Source: JAPSGM01 sp963777045
GTDB lineage: Bacteria > Chloroflexota > Limnocylindria > QHBO01
Length of the DNA: 64,000 bases
Direction of reading: 5' to 3'
Assembly: GCA_963777045.1 (NCBI GenBank)
Contig: CAVZPD010000009.1
Location: 372,001-436,000 of the forward strand
This document shows positions 28,781 to 37,093 of the stretch, in pieces. Below the pieces are notes generated by a model. That model had not been told where the DNA came from and did not search any database. It was given only the letters and a program-made list of their open reading frames with translations. A program made the position numbers and the translations under genes. Numbering within the stretch: position 1 is the first letter of the stretch; every line of letters starts with the position of its first letter.

Positions 28781-30207
28781 CCCAGCGCCCTCGGATCGGT
28801 GAGGCGGCCGGTAACCGCGGACGCCACTGCGGTCAGCGGGGACGCCAGGAACGTGCGCCCGCCCTTCCCCTGCCGCCCCTCGAAGTTGCGGTTCGACGTC
28901 GAGACCGCGTACTGCCCCGGCGACAGCTGGTCGCCGTTCATGGCGATGCACATGGAGCAACCGGCCTCACGCCACTCGGCGCCGGCCTCGCGGAAGACGG
29001 ACGCCAATCCCTCGATCTCTGCCTGGCGCTTCACCTCGGTGGAGCCCGGGACGACCATGACCCGCACGCCATCGGCCACCCGGCGTCCGCGCAGCATGCG
29101 CGCCGCCTCCCGCAGGTCCGAAATGCGCGAGTTGGTGCATGAGCCGATGAAGACCACGTCGATCGGCTTGCCCAGCACCTGCTCGCCGGGATTCAGCGCC
29201 ATGTAGGCCAGCGCCGACTCCAGCGAGGATCGTGCCACGGCATCCGACAGCGAGGCGGGATCGGGAATGCGCGACGTGATCCCGAAGCCCATGCCGGGGT
29301 TGGTGCCGTAGGTGACCATCGGCTCGAGCGCTGCCGCGTCAAGCGTGATCGAGCGGTCGTAGGTGGCGCCCTCGTCCGAGGGGAGCCGGCGCCATCGGTC
29401 CAGCGCGGCCTCCCAGTCCGGACCGGCGGGGGCATGCGGTCGTCCGGCGACGTACTCGAAGGTCGTCTCGTCGGGCGCGACCAGCCCGGCGCGTGCGCCG
29501 CCCTCGATGCTCATGTTGCAGATCGTCATGCGCTGCTCCATGCCCAGCGCGCGTATGGCCGAGCCGCCGTACTCGAAGACGTGCCCGGTCCCGCCCGCCA
29601 CGCCGATCCGCGACAGCAGCGCCAGGATGATGTCCTTGGCGGTCACGCCCGGGTGAAGCGCCCCCTCCACGCGCACCTCGAAGGTCTTCGGCCGCCGCTG
29701 CAGCAGGCACTGGGTGGCGAGCACGTGCTCAACCTCGGAGGTGCCGATCCCGAAGGCCAGCGCCCCGAAGGCGCCGTGCGTGGCGGTGTGGCTGTCGCCG
29801 CACACGATCGTCATGCCCGGCTGCGTCAGTCCCAGCTCCGGACCGATGACGTGGACGATCCCCTGGTGCGGCGAGCCGATCCCATGCAGCGGGATGCCGA
29901 ACTCCTTGCAATTGTCCTCAAGGCGGCGAACCTGGGCTGCCGCCATCTCGTCGACGATGGGCAGGCTGCGATCCGTGGTCGGGATGGAGTGGTCGGCGGT
30001 CGCCACCGTCTGCTCGGGGTGGCGGACGCGGAGGCCCCGGGCGCGCAGCCCGTCGAAGGCCTGCGGGCTGGTCACCTCGTGGACGAGGTGCAGGTCGATG
30101 CCCAGCACGTCGGGCACGCCGTCGCCGCCCGGGACGACGACGTGCTCGTCCCAGATCTTCTCGACGATCGTTCGCGGGCGCGGAGGAGTAAGGGTCGGTT
30201 CGCTCAT
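28777..30207 (-). CDS. leuC: 3-isopropylmalate dehydratase large subunit
   Basis: 476 residues, intact. An aconitase-family [4Fe-4S] enzyme: IGSCTNSRISDLREAARMLR and GCSMCIAMNGDQLSPGQYAV hold the cluster cysteines, with VCGDSHTATHGAFGALAFGI and SNRNFEGRQGKGGRTFLASP typical of LeuC. ATG 30207 (MSEPTLTPPRPRTIVEKIWD). The promoter element at 30218-30236 matches those of ilv and met. Confidence 0.95.
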   Translation of the reverse strand: MSEPTLTPPRPRTIVEKIWDEHVVVPGGDGVPDVLGIDLHLVHEVTSPQAFDGLRARGLRVRHPEQTVATADHSIPTTDRSLPIVDEMAAAQVRRLEDNCKEFGIPLHGIGSPHQGIVHVIGPELGLTQPGMTIVCGDSHTATHGAFGALAFGIGTSEVEHVLATQCLLQRRPKTFEVRVEGALHPGVTAKDIILALLSRIGVAGGTGHVFEYGGSAIRALGMEQRMTICNMSIEGGARAGLVAPDETTFEYVAGRPHAPAGPDWEAALDRWRRLPSDEGATYDRSITLDAAALEPMVTYGTNPGMGFGITSRIPDPASLSDAVARSSLESALAYMALNPGEQVLGKPIDVVFIGSCTNSRISDLREAARMLRGRRVADGVRVMVVPGSTEVKRQAEIEGLASVFREAGAEWREAGCSMCIAMNGDQLSPGQYAVSTSNRNFEGRQGKGGRTFLASPLTAVASAVTGRLTDPRALG

Positions 30208-30217
30208 CGGTCCGGCC

Positions 30218-30236
30218 ACCCTAGCCGATGCGTCAA
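30218..30236 (-). promoter_or_regulatory. leuC promoter element TTGACG-N7-TAGGGT
   Basis: On the minus strand TTGACG (30236-30231), a 7-nt spacer and TAGGGT (30223-30218) precede leuC by about 10 nt and overlap the end of vapC. The same arrangement with 7-nt spacing is found at the ilv leader (39813-39831) and metY leader (55643-55661). Confidence 0.5.
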
Positions 30237-30658
30237 GAGGGCGCGACGGTGAACCCTTCGCGCTGCGCCGCATCGGCCAGGCGGCCGTCGAAGGTGACGA
30301 AGGCGAGGCTGGCCGGATGCCCTTCGGCGGCCGACAGCGCAGCGGCCAGCTGGAGGGCATCGGCGGCACGCAGTGGGTGCACTCGCAGGATTCGAATGGC
30401 CGACTGACGCAACTGATCCGAGGGCTCAACTTCCTGCCACGACGCAGTCAGCTCGTCCAGGCGATGCATTGCGCGGGCGAAGGCGCCGGGTTGAAGCCGA
30501 TCCTCTCGTTGGCGCCGGGCCATGGCCGATACGACTTCGACGCCCGTCCCCCACCAGGTGACCAGGTCCGGATCACGCTCGAATTCGGCTCGGGCTTGGC
30601 CGTGCTCCGGCTCGCCGATCAGCAGGGGCACAATCGCTGAGCTATCCCAGAACTTCAC
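30233..30658 (-). CDS. vapC: PIN-domain toxin, VapC type
   Basis: 141 residues. The first acidic residue is in KFWDSSAIVPLLIGEP, Glu in VEVVSAMARRQRE, and the C-terminal acids in RAADALQLAAALSAAE and LAFVTFDGRLADAAQREGF complete the PIN nuclease active site. Probable tRNA or rRNA ribonuclease held by the upstream antitoxin. ATG 30658 overlaps the antitoxin stop by 4 bp. Confidence 0.88.
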   Translation of the reverse strand: MKFWDSSAIVPLLIGEPEHGQARAEFERDPDLVTWWGTGVEVVSAMARRQREDRLQPGAFARAMHRLDELTASWQEVEPSDQLRQSAIRILRVHPLRAADALQLAAALSAAEGHPASLAFVTFDGRLADAAQREGFTVAPS

Positions 30659-30948
30659 CGGCCTGTCCGCCGCTCCTCGAGCAGAGCTTCGAGGACGCTT
30701 CCGCCGGGCTCGACCGCCGGCGGCGCCTCCCGCATGAGATCGATTGGCGGGGCTGACCTGCCGCGCCGGATGATGCCGGCCCGCTCGAGCCGCGCGATGC
30801 GACCGTCAGGATCCGGGTGGCTCGCCATGGGCTCCAAACGTGCCACCGGGACACCGCGATCGGTGATGACCACCGACTCACCCGCTCGCACGCGGTCGAT
30901 CAGCGCACTCAGCCCGTTCTTTGCCTCGGTGATCGTGGCTGTCTTCAT
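30655..30948 (-). CDS. Phd/YefM-family antitoxin
   Basis: 97 residues. The N-terminal dimer/DNA-binding domain TITEAKNGLSALIDRVRAGE then SVVITDRGVPVARLEPMASH is the Phd fold; the Pro/Glu-rich C-terminus (APPAVEPGGSVLEALLEERR) should wrap the toxin. It binds its own promoter; a perfect inverted repeat abuts the start codon. Neutralises the PIN toxin downstream. Confidence 0.88.
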   Translation of the reverse strand: MKTATITEAKNGLSALIDRVRAGESVVITDRGVPVARLEPMASHPDPDGRIARLERAGIIRRGRSAPPIDLMREAPPAVEPGGSVLEALLEERRTGR

Positions 30949-30965
30949 CTGGCTATTCTAGCCAG
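30949..30965. promoter_or_regulatory. Antitoxin operator CTGGCTA-TTC-TAGCCAG
   Basis: A perfect 7-bp-armed inverted repeat with a 3-bp centre immediately upstream of the antitoxin ATG. On the minus strand it contains TAGAAT, a good -10, so the operator covers the promoter and the transcript would start at or near the ATG. Typical place for toxin-antitoxin autorepression. Confidence 0.65.
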
Positions 30966-30980
30966 GTGAGTCTGGCTTGA

Positions 30981-31280
30981 CTAGTCCTGTTTGAGTTCGA
31001 TGACGGTTCCATCGTCGGAAGCCACGGTGGGGCGTTGGTCGGAGGGGGCGCCGCTGTCAGACCCCGGTCGTGGGGCACCTGCAGCACGTGCGGCACGCGC
31101 CCCACGAGCGATCGCTGACAGTGTGACACCCATTCGAGTCGCCCTCTCCTCCGCAGCGGCGAGGTACGAGGAGCTGGGGTTCCAGAGGGTCATCGACTCG
31201 ACGATGAGCCGGCAGATGTCGTCGACCTCATCAGCTCGCGCGACGGATCTCTTCCGTGGCGTAGTGTGGATGGATGGCAA
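30981..31280 (-). CDS. Uncertain small protein
   Basis: An open frame of about 99 residues with a plausible helical part (VDDICRLIVESMTLWNPSSS, YLAAAEERATRMGVTLSAIA) and a polar tail ending VIELKQD. There is no ATG or GTG at the right place; TTG 31280 is the only candidate and overlaps the start of the divergent lipoprotein. An 8-bp inverted repeat CGTGGGGC/GCCCCACG lies inside. No family recognised; may be spurious. Confidence 0.3.
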   Translation of the reverse strand: MPSIHTTPRKRSVARADEVDDICRLIVESMTLWNPSSSYLAAAEERATRMGVTLSAIARGARAARAAGAPRPGSDSGAPSDQRPTVASDDGTVIELKQD

Positions 31281-31741
31281 GGCGTTTCGGCGCTTCGATC
31301 GTGGCCGCTGCCATGCTGTCGGCGTGCTGTGCGCTGGCGCCATCGCCACCGCCCTTGCCGATCGCAGCCGAGACGCCAGCACCATTCGCCGGCGACGTGA
31401 GCGAGCTGCTCGCACACGCCGACGAGTACCTCGGCGCCTCAGTTCGTGTCACGGGGGTGATCGATTTTGTTGCCGAAGGCGGCCCCTCATTCGTGCTCGC
31501 ACCAGCGCGCGGCGAAGTGGGGATCGTCGTGCTGGACCTGGACGAGCCGGCCGACGAGTCGCAGACGTTTCGCAACCACGAGGGCGCAACGGCCGAGGTG
31601 GAGGGCACCCTCTACGAGCTCACGCCAGAGAACGTCGACCGAGCGAATCTGCGGACGGTCGAGGGCCGCGCCTTCGTCCACGTCTTCGACGGCAGCGGCA
31701 TGCAGTACCTGATCATCGGTCACACCGTCTCAGTGGGGTGA
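31274..31741 (+). CDS. Putative lipoprotein, OB-fold-like
   Basis: 155 residues. Signal peptide MARRFGASIVAAAMLSACCA with a lipobox LSAC (Cys at about 18), then a Pro/Ala linker and a small beta-rich domain (EYLGASVRVTGVIDFVAEGG, GATAEVEGTLYELTPENVDR) ending MQYLIIGHTVSVG. The pattern of strands suggests an OB-fold-like domain, but no family is firmly recognised. Exported and lipid-anchored by inference. Confidence 0.6.
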   Translation: MARRFGASIVAAAMLSACCALAPSPPPLPIAAETPAPFAGDVSELLAHADEYLGASVRVTGVIDFVAEGGPSFVLAPARGEVGIVVLDLDEPADESQTFRNHEGATAEVEGTLYELTPENVDRANLRTVEGRAFVHVFDGSGMQYLIIGHTVSVG

Positions 31742-31755
31742 GGTCGGGAAGGAGC

Positions 31756-32343
31756 CTACGACTCGGGCTTGGTATCGGCCTCCGGCAGCACCGGGTAGTC
31801 CGGAATCGGGTAGATGCCCACCACGAACCCGTACGCGGTCTGTCCCGACCGTGGGATTCGGTCGAACTCCTGGACGAGCTGCATCGCGCGCGCCCAGAAC
31901 TCCGACGCCCGCTCCGGGGGAATGCGGGCGTGGCGGATGAACGACCACAGCCGATGCGCCTGGTACGCCTCCTGTGATTCCCCGGCGGCGACCTCGAAAT
32001 CGTTGAAGTCCAGCGGTAGGATGCCCTCCCGCTCGCGCCCCCCGACGCCGACGTAGAACATGCGCGCCGTCCGGCCGTAGTAGCGCTCCTCGATTGCGCG
32101 GACGCGGCGCGTGCGGACCACCCGGACGAGTCCCGCGTCCTGGAGCACGCCGACGTGGTACGCGACGGTGCTCTTCGGCCGCCCGACGGCGGTGGCCACC
32201 TCGGTGACGCTGGCGGCTCGTTCGTGCAGGAGGCCAAGGATCGTCGTGCGGAGTGGATGGCTGATGGCCTGCACCTGCGCCGGGGCGGTCAGCATCAACG
32301 TGTCGTCGAGCTCGTAATCGGGCACCGGGGGCTTGTCGGCCAT
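31756..32343 (-). CDS. ArsR-family (HTH_20-like) transcriptional regulator
   Basis: 195 residues from ATG 32343; an upstream ATG at 32361 adds six. The winged helix is at the N-terminus: AISHPLRTTILGLLHERAAS, TEVATAVGRPKSTVAYHVGV, LQDAGLVRVVRTRRVRAIEE. The C-terminal 100 residues (FYVGVGGREREGILPLDFND, RARIPP-type helix, EFWARAMQLVQEF) are a typical effector part of long ArsR-like regulators. It is divergent from a dienelactone hydrolase, with a CGAACGTTCG palindrome between, so autoregulation and control of that gene are likely. Confidence 0.83.
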   Translation of the reverse strand: MADKPPVPDYELDDTLMLTAPAQVQAISHPLRTTILGLLHERAASVTEVATAVGRPKSTVAYHVGVLQDAGLVRVVRTRRVRAIEERYYGRTARMFYVGVGGREREGILPLDFNDFEVAAGESQEAYQAHRLWSFIRHARIPPERASEFWARAMQLVQEFDRIPRSGQTAYGFVVGIYPIPDYPVLPEADTKPES

Positions 32344-32364
32344 CGGTGAACAGACTATCATCTC

Positions 32365-32374
32365 CGAACGTTCG
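32365..32374. promoter_or_regulatory. Palindrome CGAACGTTCG between divergent genes
   Basis: A perfect 10-bp palindrome 22 bp upstream of the ArsR-family start and 39 bp upstream of the dienelactone hydrolase start. It is the only clear dyad in the 69-bp divergent region and is the likely operator. Confidence 0.45.
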
Positions 32375-32412
32375 ACAATTATGGATCAATCACAGCAGAG
32401 AGCGGGGAGACC

Positions 32413-32991
32413 ATGACTGAAGTCGTCTTGTTCCACCACGTCCAGGGCCTCACTCCGGGGGTCGTCGCACTCGCCGACAAGCTGCGTGAGGCGGGCCACA
32501 GCGTGCATACGCCCGACCTCTTCGATGGTCGGACCTTCCCGACGCTGGAGGAGGGAATGGCCCACGCGAAGTCCGTCGGCTTCGGTGCCATCCTGGAGCG
32601 CGGCGTCGCCGAGGGGGAGGCGCTGCCGTCGGAGATCGTCTACATGGGCATCTCCATGGGCGTCATGCCTGCCCAGCAGCTGGCTCAGACGCGCGATGGC
32701 GCTCGCGGAGCGGTGCTGATCGACTCCTGCCTGCCGCTCGAGGAGTTCGGCGGCGCATGGCCCGACGGAGTCCCAGCCCAGGTTCACGGCATGGACGCCG
32801 ACCCGATCTTCGCCGGCGAGGGCGACCTGGACGCGGCGCGTGCGCTTGTCGACTCGACCGACGCGGCCGAGCTCTTCCTCTACCCAGGCAACGCGCACCT
32901 CTTCTCGGATTCCTCGCTGCCCTCCTACGACGCGGCGGCGACGGAGCTCATGATCGGTCGGATCCTGGCATTCCTCTCGACGCTCACCTGA
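32413..32991 (+). CDS. Dienelactone hydrolase-family protein
   Basis: 192 residues, intact. Alpha/beta hydrolase: VVLFHHVQGLTPGVVALADK, HTPDLFDGRTFPTLEEGMAH, nucleophile elbow VYMGISMGVMPAQQLAQT (Ser in place of the Cys of true dienelactone hydrolases), acid at GMDADPIFAGEGD and His in YPGNAHLFSDSSLPSYD. Substrate unknown. Controlled, by position, by the divergent ArsR-family gene. Overlaps the convergent MFS gene by 8 bp. Confidence 0.85.
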   Translation: MTEVVLFHHVQGLTPGVVALADKLREAGHSVHTPDLFDGRTFPTLEEGMAHAKSVGFGAILERGVAEGEALPSEIVYMGISMGVMPAQQLAQTRDGARGAVLIDSCLPLEEFGGAWPDGVPAQVHGMDADPIFAGEGDLDAARALVDSTDAAELFLYPGNAHLFSDSSLPSYDAAATELMIGRILAFLSTLT

Positions 32992-34183
32992 CCAACTGGG
33001 AATCGCGCTCCTGGCCGGCCGGGATGACGCCGACGGCGAGGAACGGGAAGAGCGCGGCCGCCCCGAAGGCGATCCCGTAGCCGGTCGCGGCGCTCGCGGA
33101 GATCGCCAGGATGGCCGCTACGGTGGGCGGCACGGCGGCGCCGATCAGGTTCTGGAACGTGTTCTGGACGCCCAACGCGCGCCCGGCCCACGCGCGCCCG
33201 GCGTACTCGGCGACGGCGGTGAAGGCGAGGCCGTTCGGGCTGACGGTCACGATCATCGCCGCGAGGATCGCAACGTCGGCGAAGGATGAGCCGATGGTCG
33301 CCAGCACCCCCAGCACGGCCATCGTCGAGCCGATGACGATCGCCAGCCAGCGCATCGGCGTCAGGCGGGTCCCGAGCCGATCGGACCACCAGCCGGCCGC
33401 GATCCGCCCCGACGCGCCTGTGAGCTGGCCGACCGCCACCAGCAGCCCGGCGGGCGTCTCCTGCCAGCCGCGCCCGGTCACCAGGAAGTCGAAGGCGAAG
33501 GCCAGGATGGCGGTCTGCGAGATGATCAGCAGCCCCGACGCCGCGTGGATGCGCCACAGGTAGGCGGCGCGGTAGGGCGTGCCCGAAGGCGGCGCCACAT
33601 CGTGGTGTCCGCCCGTCCTGAGCGGATCGCGGACGAGGGTGGCCACCATGGCGCCCGAGACGAGGCAGCCGATGGCCAGGAAGACGAATGCGCCGCCGAT
33701 CCCGTTGGCCGCCAGCGCGGGCAGCGCGAGCGCGGCCAGCGCCACGCCCAGTGGCTGGCCCGTCTGCCGGATGCCCATCGCCAGGCCCCGTTCGCGCGAG
33801 GCGAACCAGCCCAGGATCAGGCGTCCGCTTGCGGCATGCACGGCGGAGCTCGTCGCTCCGACCACGAAGAGGAGCGGCAGGAGGAGCGTCCCCTCGCCGA
33901 CCTGGCTGGCTGCCAGCAGCGTGGATCCCGCAGCCGTCAGGCCGATACTCAGCACGACGCGCTCGCCCCATCGGTCGGCGGCCCAACCCCAGGCGATGAG
34001 GCCCGCCACCACGCCCAGCACCGGGGCGGTGATGAGCGCCGCCGCCAGGCGGATGTCGAACCCCTCGGCGCGCAGGGCGGGCAGAAGGAACGCGTAGCCG
34101 TACTGGGCGGCGCAGGCGGTGATGAGCGAAACGAGACCGACGGCGAGCATGACCCACCGCAGAGCCGGCGAGCGCGGCGTCAT
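32984..34183 (-). CDS. Major facilitator superfamily transporter
   Basis: 399 residues with about 12 hydrophobic helices. The loop 2-3 signature is seen as WGWAADRWGERVVLSIGLTA, and the second half repeats it as AAGWWSDRLGTRLTPMRWLA. IRQTGQPLGVALAALALPAL resembles motif C-like helices. NarK/OPA-type or multidrug-type cannot be separated. Inner-membrane transporter of unknown substrate. Confidence 0.85.
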   Translation of the reverse strand: MTPRSPALRWVMLAVGLVSLITACAAQYGYAFLLPALRAEGFDIRLAAALITAPVLGVVAGLIAWGWAADRWGERVVLSIGLTAAGSTLLAASQVGEGTLLLPLLFVVGATSSAVHAASGRLILGWFASRERGLAMGIRQTGQPLGVALAALALPALAANGIGGAFVFLAIGCLVSGAMVATLVRDPLRTGGHHDVAPPSGTPYRAAYLWRIHAASGLLIISQTAILAFAFDFLVTGRGWQETPAGLLVAVGQLTGASGRIAAGWWSDRLGTRLTPMRWLAIVIGSTMAVLGVLATIGSSFADVAILAAMIVTVSPNGLAFTAVAEYAGRAWAGRALGVQNTFQNLIGAAVPPTVAAILAISASAATGYGIAFGAAALFPFLAVGVIPAGQERDSQLVR

Positions 34184-34205
34184 CGGTTCATGGTCGCAGA
34201 TCCGC

Positions 34206-35093
34206 TTATCCCGAAGAAGTCGCCATGGGTGATCGACGTCGCCGGTCGCTGAGCGTCACGCCGATGGCCGCGACCGTGACGCACGCGATCGCCGCCACGC
34301 CCGTCGGCGGAAGCGCCTGGCCGAGGATGAGCAGGCCGACCACTGCAGCAGCGACCGGCTCGAGCGTCACGATGACGCCGTAGGCGCGTGCGGTCATCCG
34401 TTGCAATGCCTCGAACTCCAGGGAGAGCGGCAGGGCCGTGGAGAAGATCGCGACCGCAAGCGCGCCGGCAAGCACGGGAAGTTCCATCCGTTCCAGTCCC
34501 CCTGCCGCCAGACCGAAGGGCAGCGTGACGACGCCGGCCACCGTCATCGCCAGGGCGAGGCCGGCACCTCCCACGCCGTTCGCCACCCGCGGGCTGAGCA
34601 GCACGAAGGCAGCCCACCCCATGCCGGCCGCCAGCGCAAGGCCGATGCCGAGCGGGTCGAGCGAGCCGCCGATCTCCGGCGTCAGCAGCACCAGCCCGGC
34701 CACGGCAAGGCCGATCCAAAGGAACTCGGTGAGCCGGCGCGAGGTCAACGCCGCGACCCCGAGGGGCCCCACGAACTCGATGGCCACCGCGATGCCCAGC
34801 GGGATGCGCGAGATGGCGCCGTAGAAGGACATGTTCATGGCGCCGATGACGCAGCCGAGCAGGATCAGCAGCCCGACGTGGCGGCGGGCTCGCGCATCGA
34901 TCTGGCGCCCCGTCGCGACCAGCAGCAGGATCGCGGAGAAGGCGATGCGCAGGAACGTCGTGGTGATCGGACCCAGGGTCGCGAACAGGTTCACCGCCAC
35001 TGCGGCGCCCAGCTGGATCGAGGTGATCGACACAACGAGCAGCGCCGGCGGGGGAACGGCCTCGGCGACGCGGGCGAAAGGACGAGCCTGCAT
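34206..35093 (-). CDS. EamA/RhtA-family transporter
   Basis: 295 residues with ten predicted membrane helices in two EamA repeats; VEFVGPLGVAALTSRRLTEF and VTLEPVAAAVVGLLILGQAL are the conserved ends of repeats 1 and 2, matching RhtA-like threonine/homoserine exporters. It lies between an MFS gene and ilvD, so amino-acid export is a reasonable but unproven guess. Confidence 0.85.
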   Translation of the reverse strand: MQARPFARVAEAVPPPALLVVSITSIQLGAAVAVNLFATLGPITTTFLRIAFSAILLLVATGRQIDARARRHVGLLILLGCVIGAMNMSFYGAISRIPLGIAVAIEFVGPLGVAALTSRRLTEFLWIGLAVAGLVLLTPEIGGSLDPLGIGLALAAGMGWAAFVLLSPRVANGVGGAGLALAMTVAGVVTLPFGLAAGGLERMELPVLAGALAVAIFSTALPLSLEFEALQRMTARAYGVIVTLEPVAAAVVGLLILGQALPPTGVAAIACVTVAAIGVTLSDRRRRSPMATSSG

Positions 35094-35123
35094 CCCGCCA
35101 CGGTACCCGGCAGAGGCGGGGGC

Positions 35124-35142
35124 TTGCGCGGGCCGCTACATT
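35124..35142 (+). promoter_or_regulatory. Weak TTGCGC-N7-TACATT element upstream of ilvD
   Basis: TTGCGC (35124-35129), 7-nt spacer, TACATT (35137-35142), 9 nt before the ilvD ATG. It matches the spacing of the ilv, met and leu elements but with two or more mismatches in each half, so it is a weaker case. Confidence 0.35.
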
Positions 35143-35151
35143 GGCGGCCTC

Positions 35152-36880
35152 ATGAGCACCGAGCAATACGATCCCCGGGAGCACTCCCGCCGCCTCGTCG
35201 ACGGTCCGGACCGCGCCGCTGCGCGGGCGATGCTGAAGGCCATCGGCTTCACCGACGAGGACCTGTCGAAGCCGATTATCGGCGTCGGATCCAGCTGGAT
35301 CGAGACGATGCCCTGCAACTACAACCAGCGCCACCTCGCCGAGCTGGTGAAGGACGGGATCCGGGCGGCCGGTGGCACGCCGATGGAGTTCAACACGATC
35401 GCCGTGTCGGACGGGGTCAGCATGGGCACCGAGGGGATGAAGGCATCGCTGGTCAGTCGCGAGGTGATCGCCGACTCGATCGAGCTGGTGGCGCGCGGCC
35501 ACCTCTTCGACGGGCTGGTGATCCTGGTCGGCTGCGACAAGACCATTCCGGCGGCCGCCATGGCGCTCGCGCGCCTGGACCTGCCGGGCCTCGCGCTCTA
35601 CAACGGGACGATCCAGCCGGGCGTGGTGCGTGGGAAGCGCGATGCCACGGTGGTGACCGTGTTCGAAGCGATCGGCGCATACCGGGCCGGGAAGATCTCG
35701 CTCGAGGAGCTGCGCGAGATCGAGGACGCGTCGTGCCCGGGGCCAGGCGCCTGCGGCGGGCAGTTCACGGCCAACACGATGGCCACCGCACTCGAGTTCC
35801 TGGGCATCTCGCCGGGCGGGCTGAACGGCATTCCCGGCGACCGACCCGGCCAAGGACGACGCGGCCCGTCGCAGTGGCGAGCTGGCGATGGAGCTGGTGC
35901 GGGAAGGGACGCGGCCGTCGCAGATCATGACCCGGGCCGCCATCGACAACGCGATCGCATCGGTCACCTCCATGGGCGGCTCGACGAACGGCGTGCTGCA
36001 CCTGCTGGCCATCGCGCACGAGCTGGGGATCCCGCTCGAGATCGACGACTTCGACCGCATTGCGGCACGCACGCCCATCGTGGCCAACATGACTCCGGGA
36101 GGCCGATACACGGCGGTCGACATCCACGAGGCGGGAGGCATCGGCCTGGTCGCCCGCGAGCTGATCCGAGGCGGGCTGATCGACGGGTCCACCCGCAACG
36201 TGGACGGGCGGACGCTGGCCGAGGTGGCGGACGCCGCGGTGGAGACACCCGGCCAGGAGGTGGTCGTCTCGGTCGAGCACCCGATCAAGCCGACCGGTGG
36301 CCTGGCGATCCTGCACGGCTCGCTGGCGCCCGACGGCTGCGTCATCAAGCTGGCCGGCCACGAGCGCCGGCACCATCGCGGTCCGGCGCGGGTCTACGAC
36401 TCGGAGGCCGAGTGCTACGACGCGGTGCGCGCGCAGCAGATCCTGCCAGGCGACGTGGTCGTCATCCGCAACGAGGGCCCGGTCGGCGGGCCCGGCATGC
36501 AGGAGATGCTCTCCGTCACCGCCGCGCTGGTGGGGGAGGGGCTGGGCGGAGACGTCGCGCTGCTCACCGACGGCCGCTTCTCGGGCGGAACCCACGGGCT
36601 GATGATCGGGCACGTGGCGCCGGAGGCGGCGCTGGGCGGACCCATCGCGCTGGTGCGCGAGGGGGACGAGATCGAGATCGACGTGGACGCGCGGCGGCTG
36701 GACCTGCTGGTGGACGACGAGGAGCTGGCGCGACGGCGGGCTGCCTGGTCGCCTGCTCCGCCCCGCTATCCCGGCGGCGTGCTCGCCAAGTACGCGGCGC
36801 AGGTGTCATCGGCCTCGGAGGGTGCCGTGACGACAGGCGCCCGCATGCGTCGCCAGCTGGAGAGCGCCACCGACGGCTGA
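35152..36880 (+). CDS. ilvD: Dihydroxy-acid dehydratase (one frameshift)
   Basis: About 575 residues. Fe-S ligand motifs VGCDKTIPAAAMALARLDLP and CPGPGACGGQFTANTMATAL are visible; SVTSMGGSTNGVLHLLAIAH, GGLAILHGSLAPDGCVIKLA, YEGPVGGPGM-type NEGPVGGPGMQEML and LLTDGRFSGGTHGLMIGHVA follow. One break near 35845 (GLNGIP to DPAKDDAARRSGELAMELVR). Shared last-but-one step of Val, Ile and Leu synthesis. ATG 35152. Confidence 0.93.
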
Positions 36881-36898
36881 TCGGACGTGGAGCAGCGG

Positions 36899-37072
36899 AA
36901 TCGGCCGGCGCTCGCCGGTTTCCGCCAGTAGGTGGCGCTAACGGCCGAGATATTCCGCCAGGGCGTCCGGACGGGCCCGCTTCTCGGCCGATTCCTTCAA
37001 TGGCTGGCGGAAAGAGGCACGAATCGACACCGGACGCGAGATTCTCGGTCGATACCGCCAGCAGATGGCGGA
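36899..37072. repeat. Intergenic array of CCGCCA/TGGCGG mini-hairpins with TCGGCCGA words
   Basis: Between convergent ilvD and the anti-sigma-like gene: TTCCGCCAGTAGGTGGCG (36920), ATTCCGCCAGGGCG (36952), its reverse TGGCTGGCGGAA (37001), and ACCGCCAGCAGATGGCGGA (37054). TCGGCCG/TCGGCCGA/TCGGTCGA words accompany them at 36901, 36984 and 37045, with CGGCCGA at 36942. Copies are about 30-60 nt apart and one is inverted. No T-run and no coding potential. Same style as the arrays at 4901, 28007 and 57298. Confidence 0.58.
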
Positions 37073-37093
37073 TCTGCGACGAACGCGCGTAAC

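Noticed and set aside
31190..31608. Minus-strand frames across the lipoprotein at 31274
   Set aside because: They overlap a plus-strand frame with a clean signal peptide and lipobox, and have no motif or ribosome site.
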